From Adineta ricciae (taxonomy: Eukaryota > Rotifera > Eurotatoria > Adinetida > Adinetidae), in the NCBI GenBank assembly GCA_905250025.1, contig CAJNOJ010000190.1:62001-126000 (forward strand): a DNA stretch of 64,000 nucleotides, written 5' to 3'. Below the pieces are notes generated by a model. That model had not been told where the DNA came from, made no database searches, and saw nothing but the letters and a program-made list of their open reading frames with translations. Shown one piece after another: positions 10,500 to 24,068 of the stretch. The translations under genes were made by a program, and so were the position numbers. Numbering within the stretch: the stretch's first letter is position 1; each line of letters begins with the position of its first letter.

Positions 10500-13400
10500 T
10501 TACACTTTCACCGGAAGTATGTAGAGTTGGAAATACGGGGAATTCTTATTAGTTGTATTATTCGAAAATGAACGCCAATTGAGAAATGTTTGATGAGAAT
10601 AACTATCGACGGTTGTTGATTGTTCATCGGTAATGTTGTCTCCATTGATTTCATTGTTCGATGATATGCGATTGAGAACTAATGTTGGTCGAACAACACG
10701 CCGAGTTGACTGTTTTGTTCCGACTGCGGTTGGTCGACGAAGTGATTTAATCGATGAAACTTGTTTCAATTTCATTGGAATTTGTTCCGAAACTGAATGT
10801 GACCATGCATGACGCAAACATTCAATCCAGTGTGTATCGATTTTAATCGCAGTTTTCTCTGCTTCACGTAAACTTTCTTCCCAATGAAGATCATTCTTCA
10901 AAAAAAAAAGCAAATTCAAACGAATTTGTTCGTTTATTCAATTTAAAATTTACTTACATCTATGGAAAGTTTGTTTTGCCTTCGGTAATCATTGATTAAT
11001 CGATCGTAATACGCTTGATAGATCAAATATCTCGTTTTATTCCATGATAGAAATGCTTCATTATTGCTTTCATTTATGTAATTCAATATGAAATTATCTT
11101 TTGTTAAATTTTCGTCTGTATCCTTTGTGTAATACCAATGTATTAATTGTACTTCAATTAATTTTAATAGCGCACGTTGAAAACGAAAATCTGTACTCGA
11201 TAAATTCATATGATCGTATTCGATTTGAAATAATGCTTGATGAAAATGTATTTTCGATGGATTTAACAAACCTAACCGAGCATAGACTTGTGCTAACACA
11301 CAATCGCAATAGAAAAGTAGAAGATTTCTTCCATTCGGACCCGGAAATAACTTCCGACGATAAATTGTTATATTCTGCAGAATCTCCGCTGTTATCGGTA
11401 TTATCTCATAACCAAGTTCCATTGCCGCATCGATAACTAATGTATAGTACCAGAGTTTTCCGTAACAATTCATTGTTTGTTCACTTAAGTATTCTAAATG
11501 TTGTAGAATCAAATCGATATTTGACATGCGCATTTCACCAATCGATGCTAATGTTAAGTAGGTACATGTTTCAAATAGGAACGTGTTTTCATGATAATTC
11601 GTTAGGAGACGTTTGGCAAAGTAGCCCGAAGAAATCGCAGAATCGATCGAGCCGTGTTTTAACTCAACGATCAATTTCAAAGATTTCAATTTGCCGAATT
11701 CGAGTTTTTCTTGCGGAGTGATGAATGGCCACCAGAACTGAATGATTCGGTCAATTAATGTTAAACATTGTTGGTAGTCATTTTGAGAATAGAAGTATTC
11801 CACAAGAATGATTGTACATGAAAGTGAAAATGATAATGGAAATATATGATATTGTATTTTGAGCAATGTGTGAATTGACTCTGTTGATCGACGATGTGAT
11901 AATTCATACTTCAGAAGATTATATTGACATAGGAGGTATTCGAGATGATATTTGCCCTTGAAAAGTATGAATTGATCGGAATTCTAAAGATTTTTCAAAA
12001 GATTGAGTGAAATGTGAGTTTTGGTGGAAGAAACTTACGATTGTTGTGGATTGATTAATATCGAGGGACTGTTTTGAGTGACTATCTTTACTATGTTCAT
12101 ATTTATGTCGTTTTTCTGTGGCGGATGATGATTCTTCTTGTTGATTGTTTGAGATTAATTTTTCCCAACTTTTATCTTCATAAGCTTGGTTCAACTCTTT
12201 CAGATTGTCATCACAGATTTGTTTGGAATCATTCACAATCTTTGTGCGTTGTAAAACTATAGCTTCGAATAGATTGAATGTATGTTTGACAATAATCGAA
12301 TGATATTCGTACATAAAATCTGCACTGTTTTGTGTATCACTTTGGAATTTTTCTAAAAATCGCCGTCCATTTTCAACTTCAACCATTAAGCGTTGTAAAT
12401 AGTTACAATTCAATAACAATCGACAAATTTCTATCCGATAATACATAATACGATCGAATTGTTTCCAATGTGAACAGTCACGTTTGTCATCCGATGCTTT
12501 ATGATAGATATCATAAAGATTTGTATGGTATTCCACGAGTTTCAGGTAAACCGTCATGACATAATCAATACATTCACATATACGTAGATCGTTATGTACA
12601 GTAGATTCACTGAGAGAGTCATTTAAATCTTGTTCTTCTTCGATTTGCGGTTTTGTTTCATAGACATGCTGAAGTAACTTATTATATTGAGTAAAGGACT
12701 GGAAGGTATAGAATGAAAGAGATTGATCGTAGAGAATTTCAAATGATCGAGTTAAATGTTCTTCAGTATGTAGACGACTTAGATTAGTATTGATTTTGTC
12801 TATTAAGTCAGACGAAAACATTGGTTGTTCGAGTAATTCGTCTTCGGAAGGTAATGGCCGATGAATTTTATTGATGGATGGTAATATTGCTTTGCGAACT
12901 TTCTTCCAGTAAGAAAAATAATCATCGCTTCGATTCTCATTTTCCTACAAAAAAGGTTTTAATTGAGATATTAGATTCTCTATGAGCGATTTTTCTCACC
13001 TGGGAATGAACTTCGTCGGATTTAGCGGCTGACAAATCATTGTTATGATCCATTGCTTGGTCGTCTATTGATGGTGTTACCGTTACATTTGAACTAATTG
13101 GCGTAAACTGACAAAAGAGATATCGAATGAATGTAATAAACCGATTTGACCGATCGGATCTCTTTTGCTTTGATGCTTCGACGATGCCGTCCGTCTTATT
13201 CGTACGATCGTTTTTCAAGGAGCCTTGAACTGTCTTAAAGACTTCAGGTGTTGATTTCGTCTCATCTGTACTATGTCGATTGGGTAATTTGAATAGCGAA
13301 AACAATTGACTTGCTTGTGATGATGTGGTTGATGTAGTACGTTTCACTTTAAATTGAATATTGGATGGTGCGTCTGGTGAATAGAGACTAATCAGTGTTA

Positions 13401-16400
13401 AGTTTGAATTTTGTTGTTCATCTGATGGTTCAAACACTTGTGTGTCGATGACTTCGTTCGGAAAATCTTCGTCAATCTTAACTGATTCTAAAACTACTGG
13501 CGATTTTAATGGTACTGACTGAATGTTATTCACATCGATACTAAACCATCGTTTTGTTTTCTCATTATTAACACTATACAATAGAAAGAGAAAAGAATTT
13601 CCAAGGAAATCAAGAGGACATCTCAACTAGACCTGGAATTCGCATTTGGTACTGACATTGATTCCATCGGTCGGCCAGATTGTGCTCGTTCGGACGATTC
13701 GATTTGTTTGGATATCTGCTTGATTATATCATCGATTTCTTTCAATGCAGCCAATTTCACAATATCAGCAAATGCCGGTTGTTGTCGATTTTTAATAAAT
13801 TTTGCCAGACCAATATGTTCATACACAAGAAATGGACTTTCATTTTTACTTCTTCCACACGCTGAACAAACAATAGTCGCTTGTTTTTCCAAATAATCAA
13901 TCGCGTTCCGTGTCAGCGTACGCTTCAATGTATCCGTTAAGGAATTATAAATACCTTCTCGTACTGTGGAATGTGTAAATGCCATGAGACGACATTGCGA
14001 CGGGAAATTACCTGGATTCTGTAAACAATAACATTTAATCGAACGTGTCTTAACCGACTGTTCGGTACAATGAGCACATTCAATAACATTCCGTTGCATC
14101 ATTTCTAATATACATGAATTTATGTTGATCAGTGCTTTCGATGGTGGATCAACTAAATGCCAGAGAAATGTTCGAGAAAATGTATTGCCGATAACCGCTG
14201 CTGTTTTGACAAGGAGTATTTCACCTTCGGATAACCGATCGATGCGACACATGATGTAGTTTTGAAAATTTTGTTGGCAATCAGCATTAAAATCTTCATC
14301 GGTGAGATTTCGTAGTAAACAAACTCGAGAAAAGATCGGCTCTGCTTTCCGTCTCTCCGGAGTAACAATCCCTATTCGAGGAGAAAAAATGAATTTAACA
14401 AGACTATGCCTTTGCGAATGGTTGACGCAAAGTCTATCAGCATCACCTTCCACTAAATCAATGCCTTGATCCTTAACGTTTGTATTCTCCGTGATGTAAA
14501 TTTTATCTTTACCCAAGAAATCGTATAAAATTTGTTCGCAAAAGCCCGGAATGCCATTACAGCTTTCGTTGAAAACTCTAACAAGCTTTTCCGGTAGACG
14601 GTGCACAGATAAAATTTGGCAACCTAAACAAACAAACAGATGAAAGTGCACTGTCAGAAGCCCCACTTACCAAGCGTAGCTAAGTGACGTAATTCTAATC
14701 CAGGCAATCGTCGAAGATAAACACGTGAATCAGTTGTGATTGATTGTAGAATATTACAATTTGTTCGGTCGTTATTATTATTCCTCGGCGGTTTCATCGA
14801 GAGAATTAAGAGACTTTTACGATGACTACCTAATGTGAGCAAATGTTTCAATGAACTTTCATCAGCGAAGTGAATATCATCAATGATGAATATGATCTTC
14901 GAAAATGTTGGAATTGTTATAGATGAAGTTAGACTTGCTATTGAACTTGATGAGGCACGAGATTTTAGGTAAAGTGGACTAGAACAAAACGAACAATGAA
15001 CTGAAAGAGGAGGTTTCACGAAGAGATTTACCGTGAATTCATGGAGTTTATCGTGGAATTGGCCGAATATAAATCAGATATCGCACTGGGTTGATCGATG
15101 AGTTTGTTTAGGATATGTAACAATAATTCATTGATATTAGCTTCGTAGCATTTCACAAAGTTTGTATCTTGAACGTCTTCGACTTCAATTAAATTATGAT
15201 GAAACCGAACATCAAATAGATCATTTAATAAAAATAGATTTCGTCTCAAATGTAAATCATGCGATTTGTTGATATCAAACAAACGTAAGAGATGTTGTTC
15301 TCGATCGTGCTGAGTTTTTTCGCTGCTATGAAATTGTAATAATTGGTTCAGTAACGATCGAAGTAAACTAAATTCATTAAAACGTTGTTCGAATTGGCAA
15401 CGACAGTTAATCACATGAATCGATGGATGTTTAGTAACGGAACAATCACTTGAGTATTGTTTCAATGACGAAACAGTTCCATTTTGATTATCGTAATGTT
15501 GATTGGTGATTCGATGAGCGTTGTTATTGATTGTTGAATCATTCGGGATGTAAGTGTTATTATAGAACGAAGACAAGGAAGTGTCAGTGACATTCGAAGA
15601 ATTTTCAAGTGAATCAGCTATGAATTGTAATAAACGAGTGCGACCTATTTTGTCTTCGCCTACATACGAAATCTCGAAGTTGTAGAAATGTTCTGATGAA
15701 ATTCTGTGATTTTACCTTCAAATATGATTGCTGCAAGTTCTCTTCGGCGGCTTTTAGTATTTCCCGAGTCATTGAGTAACATGATTTGTGTTGCCACAAT
15801 CATTAGTTCAACTCTTCTTCCTAACAATGGAAGATCTTCATGTCGAGCATCGTTTATTTGATGATTAATGGATTTCGTCTGTTCATTTGCTTGAGGCAAA
15901 GCATGTGAATCATTATAATGCCAAATAGCTCCAACGTTATTCATTCCCTAAAGACAAACGAACATCTCTCACATCTTATTTTCTTCCGTTTCAGTTTACC
16001 TTTAAACTTTTATCAGGCAGTATTCGAAAGAATCGACTTTGTAATCGTGAATTATAATACGTTTCTTGATCACACGAGACCACATTCGGATAATTACACA
16101 TTAAACGCGCAGCCATGTTCACTTTACGGCCAATGACTGTATATTCGCAACGAGCACGATGTCCGACTACACCACAATATGTCAATCCCGTTGTCACCTA
16201 ATCTAACAATAAGATGTGTCTATTTCATAGAGAAAACTCTCGGGATGTTTGTTTACCCCAATGGAACATTTCTCAACAAATTGACATTGTTCACGGATTT
16301 GCGAGTGTATCATTTGAGCAGATTTCAACGCATTCGCAGTATCATCGCCTTGCTTGTATCCAGGTAAACCAAACACACACAGAAATGACCAACCTTTGTC

Positions 16401-17974
16401 AAATAACAGTGCCTTTGTTAGAACTCCGCCCATCATCGTAGTTAATTCATAAATCTGTACGAAAACTTTATGAATGTTCTCATGGATATTATCGAGAACA
16501 GTCTGTTCATTCGATATATCCAGATTTATGAATGAAATGGTAACACGACGTAATTCCGAAAGATAATCTAATGATTGTTTACGTTCAATACGTTGATAAA
16601 CACAATGTAATATAAACGATTTCATTAATGTATTGACTCGTGAATAAAGTTCTTGATCCGATAGATCATTTTCAGATGATTGGTCACTCATCGCATCATT
16701 GGTAATCTCTTGATTGACACTGTCCTATGCGGATAGAAGGAGAAAATCTTCACTCATATCTGATAGAAATGTTTTGTGACTGGTTAAATAATTTATGACT
16801 TTCTGTCATAACTCATTTTGTTCTTTCACTCAAGTTAATCTCTCATCTGCATTTTTTACTCATTTATCTTATTATTAACCTTGCTTTGCTATATTTACTT
16901 AAAAACCTTATCTCTTCAGTTGTATTGCTCTTCAAATCATTAATGAATATTCATTTTGTCAGAATCAAAACATACCATTCGTTCTTGAATGACCGTTGCT
17001 GTATTATTATGTTCCTCCGTCCCCGATGGTTCATCAATTGTCGATCGTCGAGATTGAGAATATTTCACCGCGATATGTTCTTGTTTAGGATCAATTTCCT
17101 CACTCACAGGAACAAAATCACAATTGAAATACGTTGAGTCAATTTTATCATAAACTGACTTCGTTATTATCACATCACCTGGTTCACATAACTGTTCACA
17201 TACATTGACATTTTTGATACAATCACCAGTTAAAAGATAATGTTTGAAGTCTTCTGTGCCTACAAATAGAGCACGAACTGGCCCGTAAGCCAATGCAACT
17301 TTCACGCGTAAAATAACGCCAACATCAGTCTCATATGCACCACAGGTTTGTTGTAAATGTATGGCGCATTTTAGAGCTTGTTGAGGACCTGTACGCTCAT
17401 TGGTCCATAAGGCAAGTATAGCATCACCTGCGAACTTGTAAATATCACCATCGTGTGTTAAAATTTCATAGACAAGTTTATCAAAATATGAATTCAATGT
17501 CCGCGTCAATTGATCAATACCTAAATGTGCATCATTGGAATATTGTTCAGTTAAAGAAGTAAAACCCGACACATCGAGAAATAATAATGTGGAATTATCA
17601 TATGTATGTTCATTCGGTATTCTGATGTTACCCTTGCGGTCAATCAAATCATTTAAATTGTTCAAAACAATATCTGGAATGTGTGCTTGAACTTCTTGTC
17701 CAATATTATATATATCGTCATCATCATTATCTAAACTATTTTGCTCGAATTCGTTAATTCGATGGTAGTTTTCTAGTGGTGCTTCATGAGCCATTTGATT
17801 ATTTATTTGCAAAGTGGCAACGAACATTTTAACAGTGTTCGTGGCTAATGATGGTAAACCATGAATCCATGTGCGTCGCAATGATCCCTTTCGTCGTCGT
17901 CTTTGAATTGAAAGTTGCGTATCTAACGAAGGTATTTGCTTTCTCGCTTGAATGCTTTCAGTTCGCTGATGCAT
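10500..17974 (-). CDS. ADCY10: Soluble adenylyl cyclase (ADCY10 type)
   Basis: Makes cAMP from ATP; in animals this enzyme is bicarbonate- and calcium-regulated and cytosolic or ciliary. Exons: 17974-16976, 16724-16257, 16197-16000, 15947-15716, 15659-15032, 14978-14671, 14623-13633, 13573-13000, 12944-12039, 11983-10958, 10895-10500; all phases agree, giving about 2241 residues (human about 1610). The C1 cyclase domain has both metal aspartates (FLDVSGFT, D134; KFAGDAILALW, D184). The C2 domain carries VFGLPG and EYTVIGRKVNMAARLM with the transition-state Asn (N516) and Arg (R520). An AAA/NACHT-like ATPase follows, with Walker B IIFIIDDIHFADESS, then a long helical, TPR-like C-terminus. The Walker A reads GEDKIGRT (633-640), with Arg for the usual Lys. 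The 13633/13573 junction uses a weak donor (AG|GTCTAG). Confidence 0.93.
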
Positions 17975-20463
17975 AATACGCTATTCTATATAGATCATGT
18001 TAATAGGTGTTCGAGTATAATACGAGGCGGTATGATTATTTCCCTTCTAAAATATAAAAACGAAATAATGATGAAGAGAAGTATTTCTTTTATTCGTAAT
18101 GTAATGAATAGAGATATAAATATGAAGTTATTTTCATATTCTTCTTCTGTCTCAAGAAATCAGAGAATCATCGCGTAGAGTCGTAAAATTTATTGTGACC
18201 TTCAAGTAATTGAAAACGATATCTGTGTGTTTGACGTCAATTCCACTCGAATTTATCAACGAAACACCTACCGTTATACACGTGTACATCGGTCTGATTT
18301 TTCATCCTTGTTCTGCTTCACTCGAATATTTTGATGCTATTGTGAATAGTAACGTGTGATGTTCGTCTTCTCTATTTTGTATGAATATGTGTTTAGGATG
18401 CGAACGTGTTTGTGTGATGATCTAATCTAATCTCATTCTCGACCAACGAATCGTATACAAAAGAAAGTATTAAAATGGCACTGTTCGTCGAACGATAAAC
18501 TGTAAAAGTTGTGTTGTATTTAAATTAAAACTAGCTGACTGAACTGGAATCTTTTTATAACGGATTACTCTCATCAGTACGACGAATGTTTTGGCATCAA
18601 TGATTTATACTATTGCTTAGCCTTGTGTTTACTCTGCGAAGAGATGATTCTACTTTGACTCTCATTGTTTTTTCTCCCTATGGAGAAAAAAAAGCAAACA
18701 TAAATCAAATCCCTCGCTGTTTTTGCAGCCAACCAACTGTTGTCAGCAATAGTGATGACATTTATCATTTTCAAGAAGACATTCGCATCATATGGATGCA
18801 TCGTTTTAATTGCAGGTAGATTTGGCCACGCATGTGCTTATATTTGATACAAGTCATAAAAAGAAGGAGAAACGATGATTATAAAGCGAAAGTCTTCCAA
18901 GAGAATCCTTATCGAGAATCAAAATTCCCTTGAAAATGATTCCATAGCTATTCAAATGAAGAAAAGAAAGAAGAAAAAGCATGATATAGTGTGATACTTT
19001 AGCACATTGACATACACGTTCTTATCAGATGATGGAATGCAATGAGACATAAGAAGAAGCTTACAAAAATACCAGCTTTGCTGGTCTATTGTCAAAAGGC
19101 AAGAAAATAAGACATTTTTATTTTGTCTCTGACGATCATCACCATTAATCATAAATATATTACAGAATAAACTCGATAAGAGACGAAAATGTATTAATCT
19201 AATATCGATTATTCTCGCTTGTTTTTTTCTTTCTTCTTAATCTATGTCCATTTGTTATTTGTCGAGAAAAACAATATACATAGATGCGTATTGCAGGAAA
19301 TGATTGACAAGAAGCACAAAAAAAACTTGTTAATTGATAGCTATTTCCTACAGATTAATTTCAGGCGAATCAGTAACTTAATAGAGACGTTTATTTACTT
19401 TCTTGAGAATAGTTTTAGATCATAGAAAGAGAAGATCTTCATACTTTACCTGACGAATGCACAATCAGAGAAGAAACGAATGTTTTCTCTCTTCTATTTG
19501 CTAATCAAGCAAACGTTTTGATAAAGCTTTAATGTGAAACTCATGTTAGATACTCGTTTCTATTGACTATCTACACATATCAACACGAGTATTCTTTCAT
19601 TTCACGAGTAGTTTTTTTTTCCTAAATCATCAACAACAATCTTAACTGGCACGTTTGTTCTATATATCAATATGTTATTCATCGCTAAAAAACATCCACA
19701 ATAAGTAAAGAAAGAATCTCGACAAATAAGGAGATTTTGTACTGAATAAATATGCTCGGAGAAAACAATCTATCTTGATCATATTTGAGTATGAAATTCG
19801 AAATAGCAATCAAGATGAAAAACGATTTCAGTGCGTAGAAGACTAATGATGTTCTTCGGGAAATTCTATCTAATTGAAACAAGTAATTATCGATTTCTGA
19901 ATTCATATCTCAAAATGCTTAAAACACGATTTTTCTCCGTAAGACTTGACAGATATAAGTTTTCACGCACCTGGATGTCATCCTAATAACTCATAGAGGT
20001 GTTGGAAGAAAGAAAGAGAACAGCAATTTACACCATTTGTTTGATTTCACGACAGCCATGTCGATGTGTTATTGCGTGCCGTTTGCATATACACTGAAAT
20101 CAGTCATAATCATCGATATATCCTTCGACTGATATAGATGAATCTCTATCCTTGTGGATAAAAGCACTGCAAGGAAGTGTCTATGACTAAATGTTTAAAC
20201 AAATCTGAAGATTATTTGCGTCTCTTTGGACTTGATCTTGTGATTACATTTTTAATAATCCATGAATTGTTTGTTCGAGCAGATCTGGATATGTATATTA
20301 TGTACCTAAGTGCTTGTCAAAGAATCTTTTGCATGCTTTTTTTTCTCGGATTTCTCCCGGTTAAAATTATATTTGTATGAATAGGATAAATACAATAACA
20401 ATAAATAAAAGAGAACCGAATGAGATCAATGTTCCTCATTTAATACCTAAAAGAAAACTGGCT
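17975..20463. other. Intergenic, no gene seen
   Basis: About 2.5 kb of A/T-rich sequence between two minus-strand genes. The ORFs at 18613-18819, 19685-19906 and 20177-20380 show no domain and no splice context. It would contain the cyclase promoter; a GAATAG acceptor-like site lies 6 bases upstream of the cyclase ATG. Confidence 0.45.
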
Positions 20464-22320
20464 TCACTCTTTCGAGTCCGTTCGTTTAACTGGTAAATAT
20501 TGACGTGTTTGTTTCAGATATCGATCAATCACAGATGGCCTATCCCTAAACGAGGTTTCAAGTTGACAAATCAACATGAAATCAAGATATGATAAATTAC
20601 CTTTGAGTGCTATCAATACTAATTGTATCCGCTCTATCGATCTGTTCTAAGACATGTTTTCTTTCATTGCCGTTTGATGACGACATATCTTTAATTCGAT
20701 GAATCGTTTCGATGTCACTTGATGACGAATGATTTGGTTCCATTCGACGTTGATGTTCGATTTCTTCAGTTAGAAATTTATATTTCAGATGATTATCAAC
20801 ATCACAGTTCTGTAAATCCTCGTCATCACTATCGTCAGGTGCAACAAAAACCACAGTTAATATAATATCTCCTTTCTAGTGAACAAAAAAAGTCATTTGA
20901 AGAATAGATTATCGATGTTTCATATACATACAACAGATGATAAGATCTGAACAGCATCTCGATGTTTGGTATCGCGTAAATCTTGTTTATTAACAGCTAA
21001 GATCGAATCACCCACATAGAGTTGTCCACACCGCCATGCTGGACCATCTTCATGAATTTCTGATATAAGAATAGGTAACCCATGTTCTTTTCCACCTGTA
21101 ATTGATATGCCTAGTGCTTCTTTAGCATCTTTATAAAGTTTAACAGTACGAACTTCTCCTACACCTTGTCGTTTTTTTAAAGTATTAAAATCCTGTTTCG
21201 AAAAAAAAAGACAAATGAATCAATTGAAATTTGCCAATGGAAGAATATTACATGTCCGGGAGGGCTCGTAAGGTTTTTATTGACTTTTTCTCGGCCGCGA
21301 CACGCGCGTATAACAGTTTTATGCCGATGTAGATGAATTTCAGCTTCCAGTTGATTCCACAGGTTTTCATGATCAGCTCCACGCAAATCACGGCCAAGTA
21401 ATTGAATTTGCTGAATCCTATTTGAAATAAACACAAAACAAAAGAGTTTATTCTACAATTCTTCTATATAATTGAGAAACTCGAAGTATTTCACTCATCA
21501 CAGATTAACATGACATTCTACTTCTAATTGAATAAATAAAACATGGAATTCTATTGGAACGAAGTTATAAATATGTGCACATGCGTAGGGTGAAACGAAC
21601 GAAACGAGATAAAATGAGAGTCAAAAGCTTATCACAATCTAAAAATATTTGTACCTTCCGGCTAATTCTTTATCGAGATATTTAGCAGCTAAACGTGACC
21701 CATATATCTCGGATTGAAGGTTAATGATTTGCGCTTTTAATTTTTCATTTTCTTTTTCAATTTCTTGTACTTTGATCTCCGGGATGGCATTCTGTTTGAA
21801 TTCCTCACGTTGTTTCGCGATTTGTTCTTCCTAAATAAGACAATCATTGTCGAATGAATTCTATCCAGAGAAAAACCACAAACCAGTTTCTTTAGAATCG
21901 TATCGGCACCTTCAATTTCTCCTTGGTTTTTCAAAACTTGACATTCTAATTGTGAGGCATGCAATTGTGCCATGATATCTTTCACTTGCTGTTCGAGCGC
22001 TTGTCGTTCTGCTTTGAATTCCACAACTTCAGTTCGAACATCGATCAATTGTGCCTAATGGAATTTAATTAAAAAACTCATTACGATCCTCGACGCGTAC
22101 ATACTTCTAATTTCGCATTTGCTTGGGAGATCGTCTGAGCTTTGTGAGCTAATTGAGCAAAACATGAACTGAGGACAGTCATTTTGGCACGACCTTCATC
22201 GGTAATTTCCGATTGATCTTGATCGATATCTCCGAGTAGTAAATCAATATCAACAAACGCTTTGTCGAATTCTTTTTCAAGAATATCAAGCCAACGAAAT
22301 GCACCGATGGACACTGACAT
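20464..22320 (-). CDS. GOPC: Golgi-associated PDZ and coiled-coil protein (GOPC/PIST/CAL)
   Basis: Trans-Golgi trafficking adaptor; in vertebrates it binds membrane-protein C-termini through its PDZ domain and Golgi partners through its coiled coil. Exons: 22320-22105, 22054-21884, 21830-21655, 21417-21252, 21192-20932, 20875-20601, 20545-20464, giving 448 residues (human 462). The N-terminus [20 protein letters not shown] matches the family's [15 protein letters not shown] start. Coiled coils follow, with the conserved [13 protein letters not shown], then [12 protein letters not shown] and [20 protein letters not shown]. The PDZ domain has the carboxylate loop [12 protein letters not shown] and continues to [13 protein letters not shown]. 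The last small exon (27 codons) is lineage-specific but splices in frame. All introns are 44-240 bp. Confidence 0.95.
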
Positions 22321-22675
22321 AGTTGACAACGGATATGGAAGATTTTTATGAAAGCATGTTTGAAAATCAGAGAAAAAAACAGAACACTGTCTTTGATGAG
22401 ACAAAATCAGTGAAATCACATATAAAAATTTCGACCAGTCACAGTCACATAGAACTAATTATGAATTTTATTGATTTATGTTGTAGAAAAATTCTATTTT
22501 TAATGAAAACTTTTGCGATAATTATTTGAAAATGCCTATTCAAAGTTCACATATGTCGTGGAATGTTTCTGCTCATGGGCGACATCTGCGCGATATGGAT
22601 TGTCGAGGAAAAAGAATCCTGGGTTCACTCTGATGACGTTGGATTTCAATAATTTGACAGAAATTGACTAGTTAA
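22321..22675. other. Intergenic spacer
   Basis: Short A/T-rich spacer between two minus-strand genes; nothing recognised beyond presumed promoter and 3' flank. Confidence 0.4.
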
Positions 22676-24068
22676 TTATTCATTAATTTTGACGAGTAGA
22701 TTTCGTCTATTCGAACTATTTTCGGATAATGACACATGATAGCGTGGAGATTCTGATTGCTGAAAGAGATGACGTCGAAATACTGAGGACGAGAGTGCAT
22801 ATATGAAAGGATTCACACAGGCTGCTGTTTTCGTGAGCAAACCAAACATGGTTGTTATGTGCGCATTTATCAAGTGATCAAACCCAACTTGAGATAAAAC
22901 GGTGAGTATCGCGTAAGGCGTCCAAGCCATACAATAAGTAGTACAGATCAATAATGCAGTACGAATGACACGAGCTTCGGTGTAAGAAATCACTCGAACT
23001 ATTTGATGGTCACTCGTTGACAAGGGGATCATTGAATAATTTCGAGACACTTCATCAAATAATGAATGATTGTTCATCATATCATATATCGTCGGGCGAA
23101 TATTAAGTTGTAATCGTAACTTTTGCTTTCGGTAAGTTCGACACAGGATGTGCTCATTACGCTTCGATAGTTGCAGCACGATATATGCATATGATACGAT
23201 AATGATTGCTAATGGGACCGAAAATCCAACAACTATCAATATCAACATAAATACTCGATTCCACACATCTTTCGACACATAATCAAATGTACAACTCGTG
23301 CCAAATCCTTCAAACACAAATCGACTCCATCCAAAGAACGGTGCGATCATCAAGATCAGACCATACAGCCAGCAGCATGCAATACATTCTATCAATATCA
23401 AACACGAACATCATAGGGCTCAGCGCCAATTAAAAATACATACTTAATGTCACAGTTGTAGTTAATTTCAATGAACTGAATGGTTGGACGACAGCGACGA
23501 GTCGAGTGAGAGCAATTGCAGCCATTGTCGCAATCGATGTGAAAGCGCAAAGACCACCGGAGAATGCATAGAAGTCACAACCTATGTATAGAAAGATAAT
23601 AAGTCACACTAAAACGTTATCCGCAACAATTTCAACTTTTCGAATTAAAGAACTTTAAGATACATGCATAATGATAATATAGTATATTCACTATCAGAAG
23701 TACTCATTTACCTATCTTTCCAAATGGCCATTGCTTATTAAACGATGCGATGGCATGCAGAATATTATTTGTCAGAAGTAGTCCCAGATCAGCCACAGCA
23801 AGATTGATCAGGAGGAAATTTCTCGGTTGTCGTAAGCTGGAACTTCTTTTCAGACAAAAATTCACAAGAGATTATTTCATATTAGAAAACAAAATGTTTA
23901 ATATGTGTTTTACCTGAGAAAGACATAGATAACTAAAGCATTCGATATTGCTCCGCATATCAAACATAAAGAAGCGAATATACCTGTAGCATTATGCCAC
24001 GTTGCTGACACGGATGCAGACATATTCAAATAGGAAAATAGATCGTTATTGAGGAATACTTGTGTCAT
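22676..24068 (-). CDS. Opsin A (retinal-binding GPCR)
   Basis: Light-sensing seven-TM receptor. Exons: 24068-23914, 23845-23712, 23581-23444, 23388-22676, giving 379 residues. The start MTQVFLNNDLFS precedes TM1. The retinal Schiff-base lysine lies in TM7 (LLTKTAACVNPFIYALSS), six residues before the N of NPxxY, the rhodopsin K296 spacing. The disulfide cysteines are present (GCDFY and GTSC). The position equivalent to rhodopsin E113 is Tyr, and the E181 position is Glu (FEGFGTSC), as in melanopsin-like and other non-vertebrate-visual opsins. The ERY motif reads TRL (IALTRLVAV), so the acidic residue is absent. The HPK tripeptide after NPxxY typical of Gq opsins is missing. The middle of the gene (23189-23581) is nearly identical to opsin B at 38746-39138, while the rest has diverged. 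Confidence 0.9.
23189..23581 (-). repeat. 393-bp near-identical tract shared with opsin B
   Basis: Pairs in inverted orientation with 38746-39138. By eye about 11 mismatches in 393 bases, seven of them in the intron. It starts exactly at the exon 3 acceptor and ends in TM5. Exon 2 just upstream is only about 77 percent identical, and the third cytoplasmic loop downstream does not align. Confidence 0.85.
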
